NCBI GenBank assembly: GCA_029941115.1
Contig: JAPYRK010000005.1
Span: 23,081 to 87,080, forward strand
Length of the DNA stretch: 64,000 bases
Reading direction: 5' to 3'
Source: Dehalococcoidia bacterium
GTDB taxonomy: Bacteria; Chloroflexota; Dehalococcoidia; UBA2979
The notes under the pieces: generated by a model
What the model was told of the DNA's origin: nothing
Seen by the model: the letters and a program-made list of their open reading frames with translations, nothing else
The model's database searches: none
In this document: one piece after another, positions 9,015 through 17,528 of the stretch
Position numbering within the stretch: position 1 is the first letter of the stretch
How the letters are laid out: each line of letters starts with the position of its first letter
Program-made: the position numbers and the translations under genes

Positions 9015-10949
9015 GTGCCGGATATCTCTGTCACAATAGGAATGCAGCAAGCGTGGCTTCTGCCTGCGATGCCAGTAGTAGCATTCTTGATTATTTCCTT
9101 CTTTAGAAAGCTATTACCTCGGGAAGGAGACTTTCTAGCTATTATCGGTATGCTTGGTATTTTACTAGTCACGCTGTTTATTATTATTGATTTCCAAGGA
9201 TTTTTCCATGATGGGGAATTCCACCCGGGTGAAGCAAACGTCTATGCTTTTGATTGGGTACGAATCTCAGCCGACAACTTTTTATTTTTAATTGAATTTT
9301 CAACCTATATCGATGCAATCTCTGTAGTTATGTTGATTGCGATCTCGATTGTCGGCTTGATGGTCGCGATTTATTCAATGGGTTACATGCAAGGTGAGGA
9401 TAGGTACGGCTGGTATTTTGCGGTACTGAGTCTATTCGTTGCAGCAATGCTTCTATTAGTGACATCAGGTTCGCTTGTATGGATGTACCTTGCTTGGGAG
9501 GGTGTCGGCTTGGCATCTTATTTACTTATTGGGCATTATTGGGAGCGTCAATCAGCTGCAGAAGCTGCTAAGAAAGCGTTCATAACAACTCGAATCGGTG
9601 ACGTCGGTTTGCTAATTGGGATTATTTTATTATGGAAGGCCACTGGTAGTTTCGATATACAAACTATTATTGCTGCAGCAACATCTGGACAGATAGGTGA
9701 GACTTATCTCACGATAGCTATGCTGGCATTATTTGCTGGAGCAGTGGGTAAGAGTGCTCAATTCCCATTACACGTGTGGCTACCTGATGCGATGGAGGGA
9801 CCAACTCCGGCGTCAGCACTTATTCATGCAGCGACGATGGTAGTTGCTGGAGTTTATCTGATCGCAAGATTCTCACCAGTCTACGAAGTTGTATTAGTCG
9901 CGCGAGATGTAATTCTGTACACGGGATTATTGACCGCGTTTCTAGCGGCGACTATGGGATTGGTTACGTCTGATATCAAGCGCGTGCTGGCTTTTTCGAC
10001 AATCTCGCAATTGGGCTTCATGTTTGTTGCGCTTGGTGTTGGTGCAGTCGGGGCGGCAATGTTTCACGTTTTGACCCATGCTTTTTTCAAGGCGCTTTTA
10101 TTTCTTGGTTCCGGTTCGGTTATTCACGCGACTGGGCGACAAGAGGTTGAATATTTGGGAGGACTGCGCCACAAGCAACCAGTAACGGCTGCAACCTTTA
10201 TCATCGGTTCGCTTGCTCTGGCGGGAATTCCAATATTTGCCGGCTTTTGGTCGAAAGATGAAATACTTCATGCGGTTTCCGGTTACGCAAGTCCTTTTGT
10301 TTATATTGTGCTAGCTGGAACAGCCTTGCTAACGGCTATTTATACTACACGACTTGTTCTTCTCACTTTTTTCGGAAGTCCTCGCGATAGATCTGCTTTT
10401 GATCACGCCCATGAGAGCCCAAGCTCGATGACAGGGCCTTTATTGTTACTAGGATTATTGGCAACTGTATCCGGCTTTTTCGTTTTCGATGCTGTGGGAG
10501 AACTCTTCGGCTTTAGCGGCGGTATTGGCTATCTTGTGTACCTGCACCACCCACATGCTTTTCATATCGACTGGGCATTCGCAAGTATTGCTACCGTTTC
10601 TTCCCTGACCGGAGTTATCATCGGCTGGGTTTACTGGCATGGCGGAGCTGAGCGAGCTATTAAAGCTCGGACATGGTCTCCAGATCTTCATGCTCTGCTT
10701 GTCAATAGATATTATCTCGATGAACTCTACCAAGGAATTGTTAATAAGGTTGTTTTGGGCCTAGCTGGGATTGTTGCCTGGTTCGACAAAAAAATTATTA
10801 ATGAGACCGGTGTCGATGGAGGAGCTCAATTTATTGGGTATTTCGGATATCGCTTGAAGTTTCTGCAGACAGGAAAAATTCCTAATTATGCGCTGGGCAT
10901 TGCTACTGGAATATTAGTGCTAAGCGTGATGGTGCTGGCTCGTGCATAG
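9015..10949 (+). CDS. nuoL: NADH-quinone oxidoreductase subunit L (NuoL)
   Basis: Distal proton-pumping antiporter-like subunit of complex I, 644 residues, close to the usual length. Conserved pieces are LAWEGVGLASYLLIGHYW (intramembrane Glu), QFPLHVWLPDAMEGPTPASALIHAATMV and SDIKRVLAFSTISQLGFM. The C-terminal part contains the long lateral helix region that ends in the last hydrophobic helix. The start is a GTG preceded by the sequence GAGGAGGA at 9003-9010, the best ribosome-binding site in the operon. That decides the start. Confidence 0.96.
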   Translation: MPDISVTIGMQQAWLLPAMPVVAFLIISFFRKLLPREGDFLAIIGMLGILLVTLFIIIDFQGFFHDGEFHPGEANVYAFDWVRISADNFLFLIEFSTYIDAISVVMLIAISIVGLMVAIYSMGYMQGEDRYGWYFAVLSLFVAAMLLLVTSGSLVWMYLAWEGVGLASYLLIGHYWERQSAAEAAKKAFITTRIGDVGLLIGIILLWKATGSFDIQTIIAAATSGQIGETYLTIAMLALFAGAVGKSAQFPLHVWLPDAMEGPTPASALIHAATMVVAGVYLIARFSPVYEVVLVARDVILYTGLLTAFLAATMGLVTSDIKRVLAFSTISQLGFMFVALGVGAVGAAMFHVLTHAFFKALLFLGSGSVIHATGRQEVEYLGGLRHKQPVTAATFIIGSLALAGIPIFAGFWSKDEILHAVSGYASPFVYIVLAGTALLTAIYTTRLVLLTFFGSPRDRSAFDHAHESPSSMTGPLLLLGLLATVSGFFVFDAVGELFGFSGGIGYLVYLHHPHAFHIDWAFASIATVSSLTGVIIGWVYWHGGAERAIKARTWSPDLHALLVNRYYLDELYQGIVNKVVLGLAGIVAWFDKKIINETGVDGGAQFIGYFGYRLKFLQTGKIPNYALGIATGILVLSVMVLARA

Positions 10950-10993
10950 AGTATTGATTTATTTGGAAAAAGAACGAATGGAGTTCAGCTAGC

Positions 10994-12481
10994 ATGACAG
11001 AAAATGACGGATATTTTCTTATAGCTCTTATTGTACTTCCGTTGTTGAGTGCAGTTAGTTTGATGATTATTCCTTCGAAGGAGCGGGCCCTTATTGTGGG
11101 ACTGACTGCTATTTCCTCATTGGTGATGTTTTTCGTTTCCATTTACGTATTTATGGCATATTCCTTTGACGGCTCAACTTTTCAGGGTGTAATGTCTTAC
11201 CCTTGGGTCGAAAATGTCGGTTTGCTTGGAGAAAACGGAATTTCTTTAAAGGTTGGTATTGATGGCGTAACGGCGTCACTAGTGTTATTGACCGGAATAG
11301 TAGTTTTGCCGGGAACTTGGGTATCTTGGAAAATACAGCACCGACTTAAAGATTTCTTTATTTTATTTTATATTTTGACCGCGGGTGTCTACGGTGTATT
11401 TGTCCTTCTTGATTTATTTTTCTGGTTTCTTGCCTATGAGACCGCACTATTGCCAATGTATTTATTGATCGCAGTATGGGGTTCTACTCGAAAAGAGTAT
11501 GGTGCTATGAAACTGATGATGATGTTGATGGCAGGATCTATTCCTATTTTTGTTGCTATTTTTGCGCTTTTTGCAGAAGTTGGTCTTGGAACGTTCGATA
11601 TGGAGGTCCTTCTCAGCGCATCGAAGGATGAACACTTTCAGAAAATTTTCTTTCCACTAGTTGTTATCGGCTGTGGCACGCTTGGAGCGATGTTTCCTTT
11701 TCATTCATGGTCACCAGACGGTCATGCTGCTGCACCAACAGCAGTTTCGATGGTGCATGCTGGCGTACTTATGAAAGTTGGTGCCTTTGGCGTTGTTCGT
11801 TTAGGGGTACAGATGATGCCGGAGGGCGCGCTTTTCTGGGGCCCAGCACTTGTCGCTTTGGGTATAACAGCTGCTTTGTACGGAGCGATATCGGCGCTTC
11901 GCCAAACCGACATGAAGATGTTGATGGGATTCTCATCGATTTCTCACATGGGATACGTGTTTGTTGGATTAGGAACCATGAATGTGATAGGAATGACCGG
12001 CGCTGTTTTGCAAATGACCGCTCATGGATTAATGACAGCTCTGTTCTTTTTACTTATCGGAGCTATGTACGATCAGTCGCATAATCGCGATCTTCCGAAC
12101 TTTAGTGGATTAGCCAAGCAGATGCCAATTTGGTCAGTATTCTTTGTGTTTGCGTCGCTTGCGTCTTTGGGCTTACCAGGTTTATCAGGCTTTATTGCTG
12201 AAGTTCATATATTCATCGGCGCGTTTAGATCATATCCGATCGTTGGTGGTTTAGCGGTACTTACTGCGGCTATTACTACTACCTATCTGATGAGAGCACT
12301 GGCGCAGGCATTTTTTGGCGAGGCCAATCCGAAGTGGGATTCGTTGAATGAGATGACATGGATTGAACGTTCGGGTGCGGCTGTTTTAGTAGGCGCAATT
12401 TTATTGCTTGGCCTTTGGCCATCTCCGTGGATTGATCGAATTGCACCGTCACTTAGCCAAATCCCTGGCTTAATGATGTAA
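10994..12481 (+). CDS. nuoM: NADH-quinone oxidoreductase subunit M (NuoM)
   Basis: Middle antiporter-like proton pump of complex I, 495 residues with about 14 hydrophobic helices. The helix FLAYETALLPMYLLIAVWG carries the conserved Glu, and FHSWSPDGHAAAPTAVSM and LMGFSSISHMGYVFVGLG are family signatures. An ATG at 10994 follows a GGAG sequence at 10981-10984. The neighbours nuoL (44 bases upstream) and nuoN (16 bases downstream) are in the standard order. Confidence 0.96.
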   Translation: MTENDGYFLIALIVLPLLSAVSLMIIPSKERALIVGLTAISSLVMFFVSIYVFMAYSFDGSTFQGVMSYPWVENVGLLGENGISLKVGIDGVTASLVLLTGIVVLPGTWVSWKIQHRLKDFFILFYILTAGVYGVFVLLDLFFWFLAYETALLPMYLLIAVWGSTRKEYGAMKLMMMLMAGSIPIFVAIFALFAEVGLGTFDMEVLLSASKDEHFQKIFFPLVVIGCGTLGAMFPFHSWSPDGHAAAPTAVSMVHAGVLMKVGAFGVVRLGVQMMPEGALFWGPALVALGITAALYGAISALRQTDMKMLMGFSSISHMGYVFVGLGTMNVIGMTGAVLQMTAHGLMTALFFLLIGAMYDQSHNRDLPNFSGLAKQMPIWSVFFVFASLASLGLPGLSGFIAEVHIFIGAFRSYPIVGGLAVLTAAITTTYLMRALAQAFFGEANPKWDSLNEMTWIERSGAAVLVGAILLLGLWPSPWIDRIAPSLSQIPGLMM

Positions 12482-12497
12482 GAGGGGAAGCAAAACT

Positions 12498-13973
12498 GTG
12501 ACAGATATTTTTGGGCAGACACTTAATCTAAATTATGTTCTTCTGTTACCTGAGATTGTTTTATTAATCTTTTCCATGCTTGTGATTGGAATTGACGCTT
12601 TTAAGCGCCAACTGAATATTTCCGGTAACGTGCCGGTTGGACTCGCTTTGGCGGGTCTGGTAGTTGCCCTAACTTTATCAATTCTACAGGTGAATATGGA
12701 TGAGGATTTTGCGAGACTTATTCAAGTGGACTCTTTTACGAGCTTCTTCAGAATTTTATTTATAGCAATCACACTTGTACTTATCGTTGGCTCACATGAA
12801 TACATAGAGAAATCAGTGTCTCATGTAGGTGAGTTTTACGGATTGCTATTGTTGGCAACCGTTGGTGCTATGTTGATGGCTTCGGCCAGAGAACTGCTAA
12901 CGGCTTACTTAGCGATTGAATTATTATCTTTTTCTCTCTACATTGCAGTATCGCTTGCTCGGTCTGATCGACGCTCAGGTGAGGCGTCTCTTAAATACGT
13001 GTTGCTTGGGGGAGTCGCATCTGCTTCATTGTTATACGGACTTAGCATGATTTATGGAGTGACGGGTGCGACACAGTATCACGAAATAAGTGCGGTTTTG
13101 AGTGCTGGAGATACCGGCCTCACTACGCCGCTATTACTTGGCTTGGTTTTAATCATAGTTGGACTAGGATTCAAGGCTTCTGCGGTGCCATTTCATATGT
13201 GGACACCCGATGCATATGAGGGAGCTCCAATCCCAGTTACTGCTTTCTTATCAGCGACTTCAAAGGCCGCAACAATTGCATTATTCCTTCGTTGGTTTGG
13301 CGGGCCACTATTGCCGATAGCGTCTGACTGGCAATTCATATTGAGTGGGGTAGCAGTGGCGACGATGGTTGTAGGAAATCTTGTTGCGTTGCAACAAGTG
13401 AATATTAAGCGATTACTTGCCTATTCATCGATTGGTCAAATGGGCTATATGCTGATGGCAATAGTGGCAGTTGGTAGCGGTTTTGGGAGCGATGCTACGT
13501 CTGCAGTTCTGGTTCATTTGGCTGGTTACATAATCACTAATCTTTTGGTGTTCATTTCCGTTACTCACTTCTTTAATCAGACAGGTCAAGAGGAGATTAC
13601 TAGTTTCAAAGGACTTGCACAATCTAACCCTTATCTCGCACTAATGATTACTGCGGGTTTGTTTTCGCTCGCGGGTATGCCTCTGTTGGTTGGTTTTTTC
13701 ACAAAGTTTATACTGTTTCAAGCGGTTGTTTCAGCCGGACATTTAGGATTAGTAACTGTCGCAGTTGTGGCGTCTACCGTTTCTCTTTATTACTACCTCA
13801 TGGTTGTCCGTCAAATGTATTTGTATGAGCCGGAGGATGGTACCGAGCAATGGAGACTATCTCTAACCGGATATGTGACGACACTGGCTTTGTTTGTCTC
13901 ATTGGTGGTATTTGGCTTGTGGGGCACGCCACTCTACGCCGCGGCTGATGCAGCAGCAGCGGGGATGTTTTAG
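12498..13973 (+). CDS. nuoN: NADH-quinone oxidoreductase subunit N (NuoN)
   Basis: Third antiporter-like proton pump of complex I and last gene of the operon, 491 residues. Conserved parts are LLTAYLAIELLSFSLYIAVSLAR with its Glu, VPFHMWTPDAYEGAPIPVTAFLSATSKAA, and VNIKRLLAYSSIGQMGYMLMA. The start is a GTG preceded by AGGGGA at 12483-12488. No nuoE, nuoF or nuoG follows; the next gene is a metallo-beta-lactamase-fold protein, so the operon codes for an 11-subunit complex. Confidence 0.96.
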   Translation: MTDIFGQTLNLNYVLLLPEIVLLIFSMLVIGIDAFKRQLNISGNVPVGLALAGLVVALTLSILQVNMDEDFARLIQVDSFTSFFRILFIAITLVLIVGSHEYIEKSVSHVGEFYGLLLLATVGAMLMASARELLTAYLAIELLSFSLYIAVSLARSDRRSGEASLKYVLLGGVASASLLYGLSMIYGVTGATQYHEISAVLSAGDTGLTTPLLLGLVLIIVGLGFKASAVPFHMWTPDAYEGAPIPVTAFLSATSKAATIALFLRWFGGPLLPIASDWQFILSGVAVATMVVGNLVALQQVNIKRLLAYSSIGQMGYMLMAIVAVGSGFGSDATSAVLVHLAGYIITNLLVFISVTHFFNQTGQEEITSFKGLAQSNPYLALMITAGLFSLAGMPLLVGFFTKFILFQAVVSAGHLGLVTVAVVASTVSLYYYLMVVRQMYLYEPEDGTEQWRLSLTGYVTTLALFVSLVVFGLWGTPLYAAADAAAAGMF

Positions 13974-13986
13974 GCCCCTTTTTCTC

Positions 13987-14008
13987 GTCAGTTAACCGGT
14001 TTACTGAC
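13987..14008. repeat. Near-perfect 22-base inverted repeat after nuoN
   Basis: The arms GTCAGT and ACTGAC flank an AACCGGTT centre, with one T-T mismatch; otherwise the whole 22 bases are self-complementary. It lies 13 bases after the nuoN stop and 40 bases before the next start. A T-rich stretch (TGTTTTATATTT) follows about 12 bases later, so it could be an imperfect terminator of the nuo operon or an operator for the next gene. The symmetric centre fits a dimeric protein site at least as well as an RNA hairpin. Confidence 0.45.
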
Positions 14009-14048
14009 TGTGGCAGGCAGTGTTTTATATTTGATGAAGGGTGCATGA

Positions 14049-15116
14049 ATGTCTACTGATGGATGGCCTGATTCAAAATGGACACCTGAAGTATTGATCG
14101 ATGGGTTATGGAGACTCCGAACTCCAATGACTTCTGAGGCACTTCCATGGGTTTTTGCCTATTTATTTAGAACTTCTGATGGATTAGCTTTATTTGACAG
14201 TGGTCACGGAACAGCAAAAGCTCAGGCATCTCTGAAGGTCCAAATCGAAGGACTTGGGTTTGAGATGAAAGATATACACAGCCTTATGATTTCTCATGCT
14301 CATCCAGATCATCTGGGAATGGCCTCATGGATCAAGGAGTCGGCGCCTAACTGCAAGATAATGATGATTGATGTTGAAGCTGATTGGTACGCTGACAATG
14401 GCAGAGGTAGTCGAAATTGGGTCGAGCAAAATGATTTATGGATGGTTAGGCATGGAGTGTTGGAGAGTGAGATTGATGCTGAGAGTGAAGCCGTCAACAA
14501 AAGATCTAGCAGGATAGATTCTGGTGATAGAGACCAGTCATGGTTTCATAGGAAGATTAATCCTGATTTACTTCTACAGGACAATGATTTGATAGAGATT
14601 GGCAACTGGTCGCTTCAGGCTGTGTGGACACCTGGTCATACACCTGGTCATCTTTGTGTTTATATTCCAGATCATGACCTTCTCCTTACAGGCGATCATG
14701 TACTCGGCCGCATTACGCCAAATGTTTCTATGTCACCTGATGACGAAAACATTGGTCGAGATCCATTGACTGAATTCTTAGATTCTTTGGCGAAGATTAA
14801 AGAATACAAAACAAGTGTTGGTCTGCCAGCGCATGAGAAACTTATTCCGAAATTGTCAGATCGGTGTTCGGAATTGATTCAACATCATTCAAATAGGTGT
14901 GATGAGGTGATGCTCGGGATTGCTGGTGCGAAGCAAGCCTCTGCCAGTGATATCTCGTCGAGAGTGACTTGGAACAAACCGTTTGAGGGATTTTCTATTT
15001 TTAAGAAACGAATGGCTCTGGGTGAAACGCTTGCTCACCTTTACTACTTAGAGGGGCGAGGTAAAGTAATAAGCCATACGGATCAAGAAACAGCTATTAC
15101 TTGGTCGTTGACGTAA
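14049..15116 (+). CDS. Metallo-beta-lactamase-fold hydrolase
   Basis: A 355-residue MBL-fold metal hydrolase. The metal ligands are visible: HAHPDH (H83, H85, D87, H88), TPGHTPGH (H201 as ligand), D216 and H217 in LTGDHVLG, and H262 in LPAHEK. The roughly 90-residue C-terminal part after the MBL fold resembles the winged-helix tail of LACTB2-type enzymes. The substrate cannot be told; thioesterase, ribonuclease or lactonase activity are all known in this group. The ATG at 14049 follows GAAGGG at 14036-14041. It ends 7 bases before the convergent gene. Confidence 0.82.
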   Translation: MSTDGWPDSKWTPEVLIDGLWRLRTPMTSEALPWVFAYLFRTSDGLALFDSGHGTAKAQASLKVQIEGLGFEMKDIHSLMISHAHPDHLGMASWIKESAPNCKIMMIDVEADWYADNGRGSRNWVEQNDLWMVRHGVLESEIDAESEAVNKRSSRIDSGDRDQSWFHRKINPDLLLQDNDLIEIGNWSLQAVWTPGHTPGHLCVYIPDHDLLLTGDHVLGRITPNVSMSPDDENIGRDPLTEFLDSLAKIKEYKTSVGLPAHEKLIPKLSDRCSELIQHHSNRCDEVMLGIAGAKQASASDISSRVTWNKPFEGFSIFKKRMALGETLAHLYYLEGRGKVISHTDQETAITWSLT

Positions 15117-15123
15117 CAGAGAC

Positions 15124-17031
15124 TTACTCACCTTCGAATATTTTTACGAATCTTAGTATTTTGGATTCCGTAAGCAAATATAAGACCTCATTGTCAGAGG
15201 CGATATCTATAATTTCGGCAAATGTGGGGTGTCGATATATGCCTATGAGAGTGTGCTCGGCGTCTACTACTAGGATACGCCGTTGTTCCGGTTCAACGAC
15301 GTACGCGAATACATGGACAGGATCTGTAGCGAGGGTAGTCGCTAATTTAATTGGTGGAGCGGGCTCTATTTCCAGAACAACTTGATTTTCAAGTTGAAGA
15401 GACATGAATTTTGTACTTGTGAGAAGTAGCGGGTTACCTGACTTACCTAGATTAATCGAGAGTACATCAGGGATAGACTGTGGTAGTAGTAATTCGACGT
15501 TAGGTCGAAGCGCATTAACCTCCAATTCATACATGCTGAGTAATCCCTCGGAATCGACTGCCAGTAGTGAATTTTTAGAGACTGTTATCTTCAAGATTTG
15601 GTTGGCAGACATATTTCTTGGTAGGCCAAGTGGCCGTGGTAATCCATTGCCTGCATTTCGATAGGCAAAAAATGCGCCATTTGCGTCGAGGATGATCAAC
15701 CGATCTCTTAATTCATCCCAGGCAATTGAGAGAGGAATATCAGCAGGCGTTCCTTGATATGTATCACCTCGGTGGTAAATTACGGCTGAATACTCTGTTT
15801 TTTTGAGGTTGCTCTCTAACACCTGACCGTTGGACTGATCAATTGACCACAGTCGTCCTCCACCGAATGCGATCGTCGTGATTTGGCGGTTCGTTTGATA
15901 GTCCTCCTTGAATGTGACTAGTGTTTGTAACGAGGTGACTTCTTTTGAAATTCCAAGTGTATTGAGCCGGTCGAGAATTTCAGTTTCAAGTTGGCTAAGT
16001 TTCTTGTCATCTGGCGTAATGGATAAGCCTGTGTTGATTTGAAGGAGCGCTGAGTTCAGATACGATCTAGTTTCGCTGAGTGAATCTGATTTATCAGAAT
16101 TACTTATTGCTTCCCTGGATAAGATCTGAATATCTAACACTAATTGGTCGTACTGATTCCAGAAGTCAATACGACCAGCACTTTGTATATTTGTGTACAG
16201 AGGCAATAGTCCAATGAAAAAAGCAAGAGAGAGAAAAATTAGCTTCCAGTTTTTAAACACTCTCTTAATTGGTGTGATGAGAGCCTCTTTGAGCGAGATG
16301 AACTTTGTTGAGTGGGTAGATTGTCCGGAGTCTTTGTATGTGTTGACTGGCGTCTCGATTGAACCTTGTGTGTATTCCGATTGAGTGGTTTGCCACGTGA
16401 GTAAAACAGCGGAAGCGTGAGGAATATCTCTGACGTAATTAACGATATCTGCCCACGTATTTTCCAAGGTATTCTTCTTGGTCATAATCTCTTCAAGACT
16501 TTCATCAAAACGTGTAGTGGAAGTTGTAAGTAACAGTTGTTGATCTCGTAAGTTGGTGTTGAAAAATCTCACAGCCGTGGGCGTATTAGTCGCTCCGATG
16601 GGAGCCGCTGCCGCGTGACCTTTGGTTGTGAGGGAAAATAATTCATCACCATCTCGCAGAAAACAATGCGTAGTTCCCACGAGGCCAATAATTGCTTGAT
16701 CTTCAAGTACTTCGATGCAGGCGATTGCAACAACCGGTTTGTCTTCGAAGTGTTGATTTTGCGTGTTTGTTGTAAGTCGCTGTTGTATGTTCTGGATTGC
16801 CATTTCAATACCAAATGTTCGGCTTCTATTTTGGTCTATTAGTGATTGCTGAAGTTCAGTTATTAATGTTTGGGCTATTTCATCTGTTCGATTAATTGCG
16901 TCGACGGTTAAGGGTTCCACTAGAACCACTATCGTTGCGTTGTTGGCAGCGGGAACTTTTCGAATTATCAGCGCAGAATCTCTTTCCACTTGGTTTGAAA
17001 GGATGGGAAATTGTTGTATCCAGAGGGTCAA
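15124..17031 (-). CDS. Membrane protein: PP2C-like head, one TM helix, propeller-like extracytoplasmic part
   Basis: A 635-residue protein that I do not assign to a named family. Residues about 15-215 have the alternating strand and helix pattern of a PPM/PP2C phosphatase (for example VVAIACIEVLEDQAIIGLVGTTHCFLRDG), but the DGMGG-type metal motif is missing. Residues 264-284 are one strong transmembrane helix. Residues 290-380 are helical and may be coiled coil. The rest carries repeated strand pairs such as GGGRLWSIDQSNGQVLES and SIAWDELRDRLIILDANGAFFAYR, suggesting a beta-propeller outside the membrane. The only long-frame start is TTG at 17031; GTG at residue 15 is an alternative. Neither has a clear ribosome-binding site. 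Confidence 0.55.
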   Translation of the reverse strand: MTLWIQQFPILSNQVERDSALIIRKVPAANNATIVVLVEPLTVDAINRTDEIAQTLITELQQSLIDQNRSRTFGIEMAIQNIQQRLTTNTQNQHFEDKPVVAIACIEVLEDQAIIGLVGTTHCFLRDGDELFSLTTKGHAAAAPIGATNTPTAVRFFNTNLRDQQLLLTTSTTRFDESLEEIMTKKNTLENTWADIVNYVRDIPHASAVLLTWQTTQSEYTQGSIETPVNTYKDSGQSTHSTKFISLKEALITPIKRVFKNWKLIFLSLAFFIGLLPLYTNIQSAGRIDFWNQYDQLVLDIQILSREAISNSDKSDSLSETRSYLNSALLQINTGLSITPDDKKLSQLETEILDRLNTLGISKEVTSLQTLVTFKEDYQTNRQITTIAFGGGRLWSIDQSNGQVLESNLKKTEYSAVIYHRGDTYQGTPADIPLSIAWDELRDRLIILDANGAFFAYRNAGNGLPRPLGLPRNMSANQILKITVSKNSLLAVDSEGLLSMYELEVNALRPNVELLLPQSIPDVLSINLGKSGNPLLLTSTKFMSLQLENQVVLEIEPAPPIKLATTLATDPVHVFAYVVEPEQRRILVVDAEHTLIGIYRHPTFAEIIDIASDNEVLYLLTESKILRFVKIFEGE

Positions 17032-17111
17032 GCAACACGCTCACTTCTGCTTCTAGCGATTTTTTCTATGTATTGCTGCAGTAGCGGCAATAGATAGCTA
17101 TATTTAAATTT

Positions 17112-17510
17112 ATGACAGATAACAATCCCAGTTCTGATATGTCAATAATACAGGCAACTAGCGAGGTGCTTCTCAAGAGAACCGCTGAAAGCTTATCTGA
17201 GTTATTGAAGGAATTAGTGAAAAAATTCGATCCTTTTCCATCATACCCCGGAGCATTCTTCGCGTATGGAATTGAAATCGATGCTCCAAAATTTATTGCA
17301 ACTGATTTTGGTTGCGTGATTCTGGGAAATGACGGGGGTTTGTATGAGTTTCAGATTGGTCTCGATGCTGAGCAAATTGCAGCTGGTGCTGATCCGATGA
17401 GCACCCGTGAAGAGTCTCTCGTGCCGCTAGATCTATCTGATATTGAATATATTCCTTTAGCGTATGAAGCAATCAGGACTGCTACTTTGCGGCTAGAGGA
17501 GGCAGGTTAA
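17112..17510 (+). CDS. Hypothetical protein, 132 residues
   Basis: Not recognised. The ATG at 17112 opens a 132-codon frame that is divergent from the PP2C-like membrane protein (80 bases between starts) and convergent with the Gfo/Idh/MocA gene. The sequence begins with a helical part rich in Glu, Lys and Leu (LLKRTAESLSELLKELVKKF), followed by strands (FIATDFGCVILGNDGGLYEFQIGL) and a final helix. No Cys pairs, signal peptide or transmembrane segment is visible. Its placement in a divergent pair suggests shared regulation with 15124-17031, but that is only inference. Confidence 0.6.
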   Translation: MTDNNPSSDMSIIQATSEVLLKRTAESLSELLKELVKKFDPFPSYPGAFFAYGIEIDAPKFIATDFGCVILGNDGGLYEFQIGLDAEQIAAGADPMSTREESLVPLDLSDIEYIPLAYEAIRTATLRLEEAG

Positions 17511-17528
17511 GCGTCAATTACCAACCTG

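Noticed and set aside
11707..12084. A 125-codon plus-strand frame inside nuoM
   Set aside because: Same strand but another frame of a well-conserved gene; no family features.
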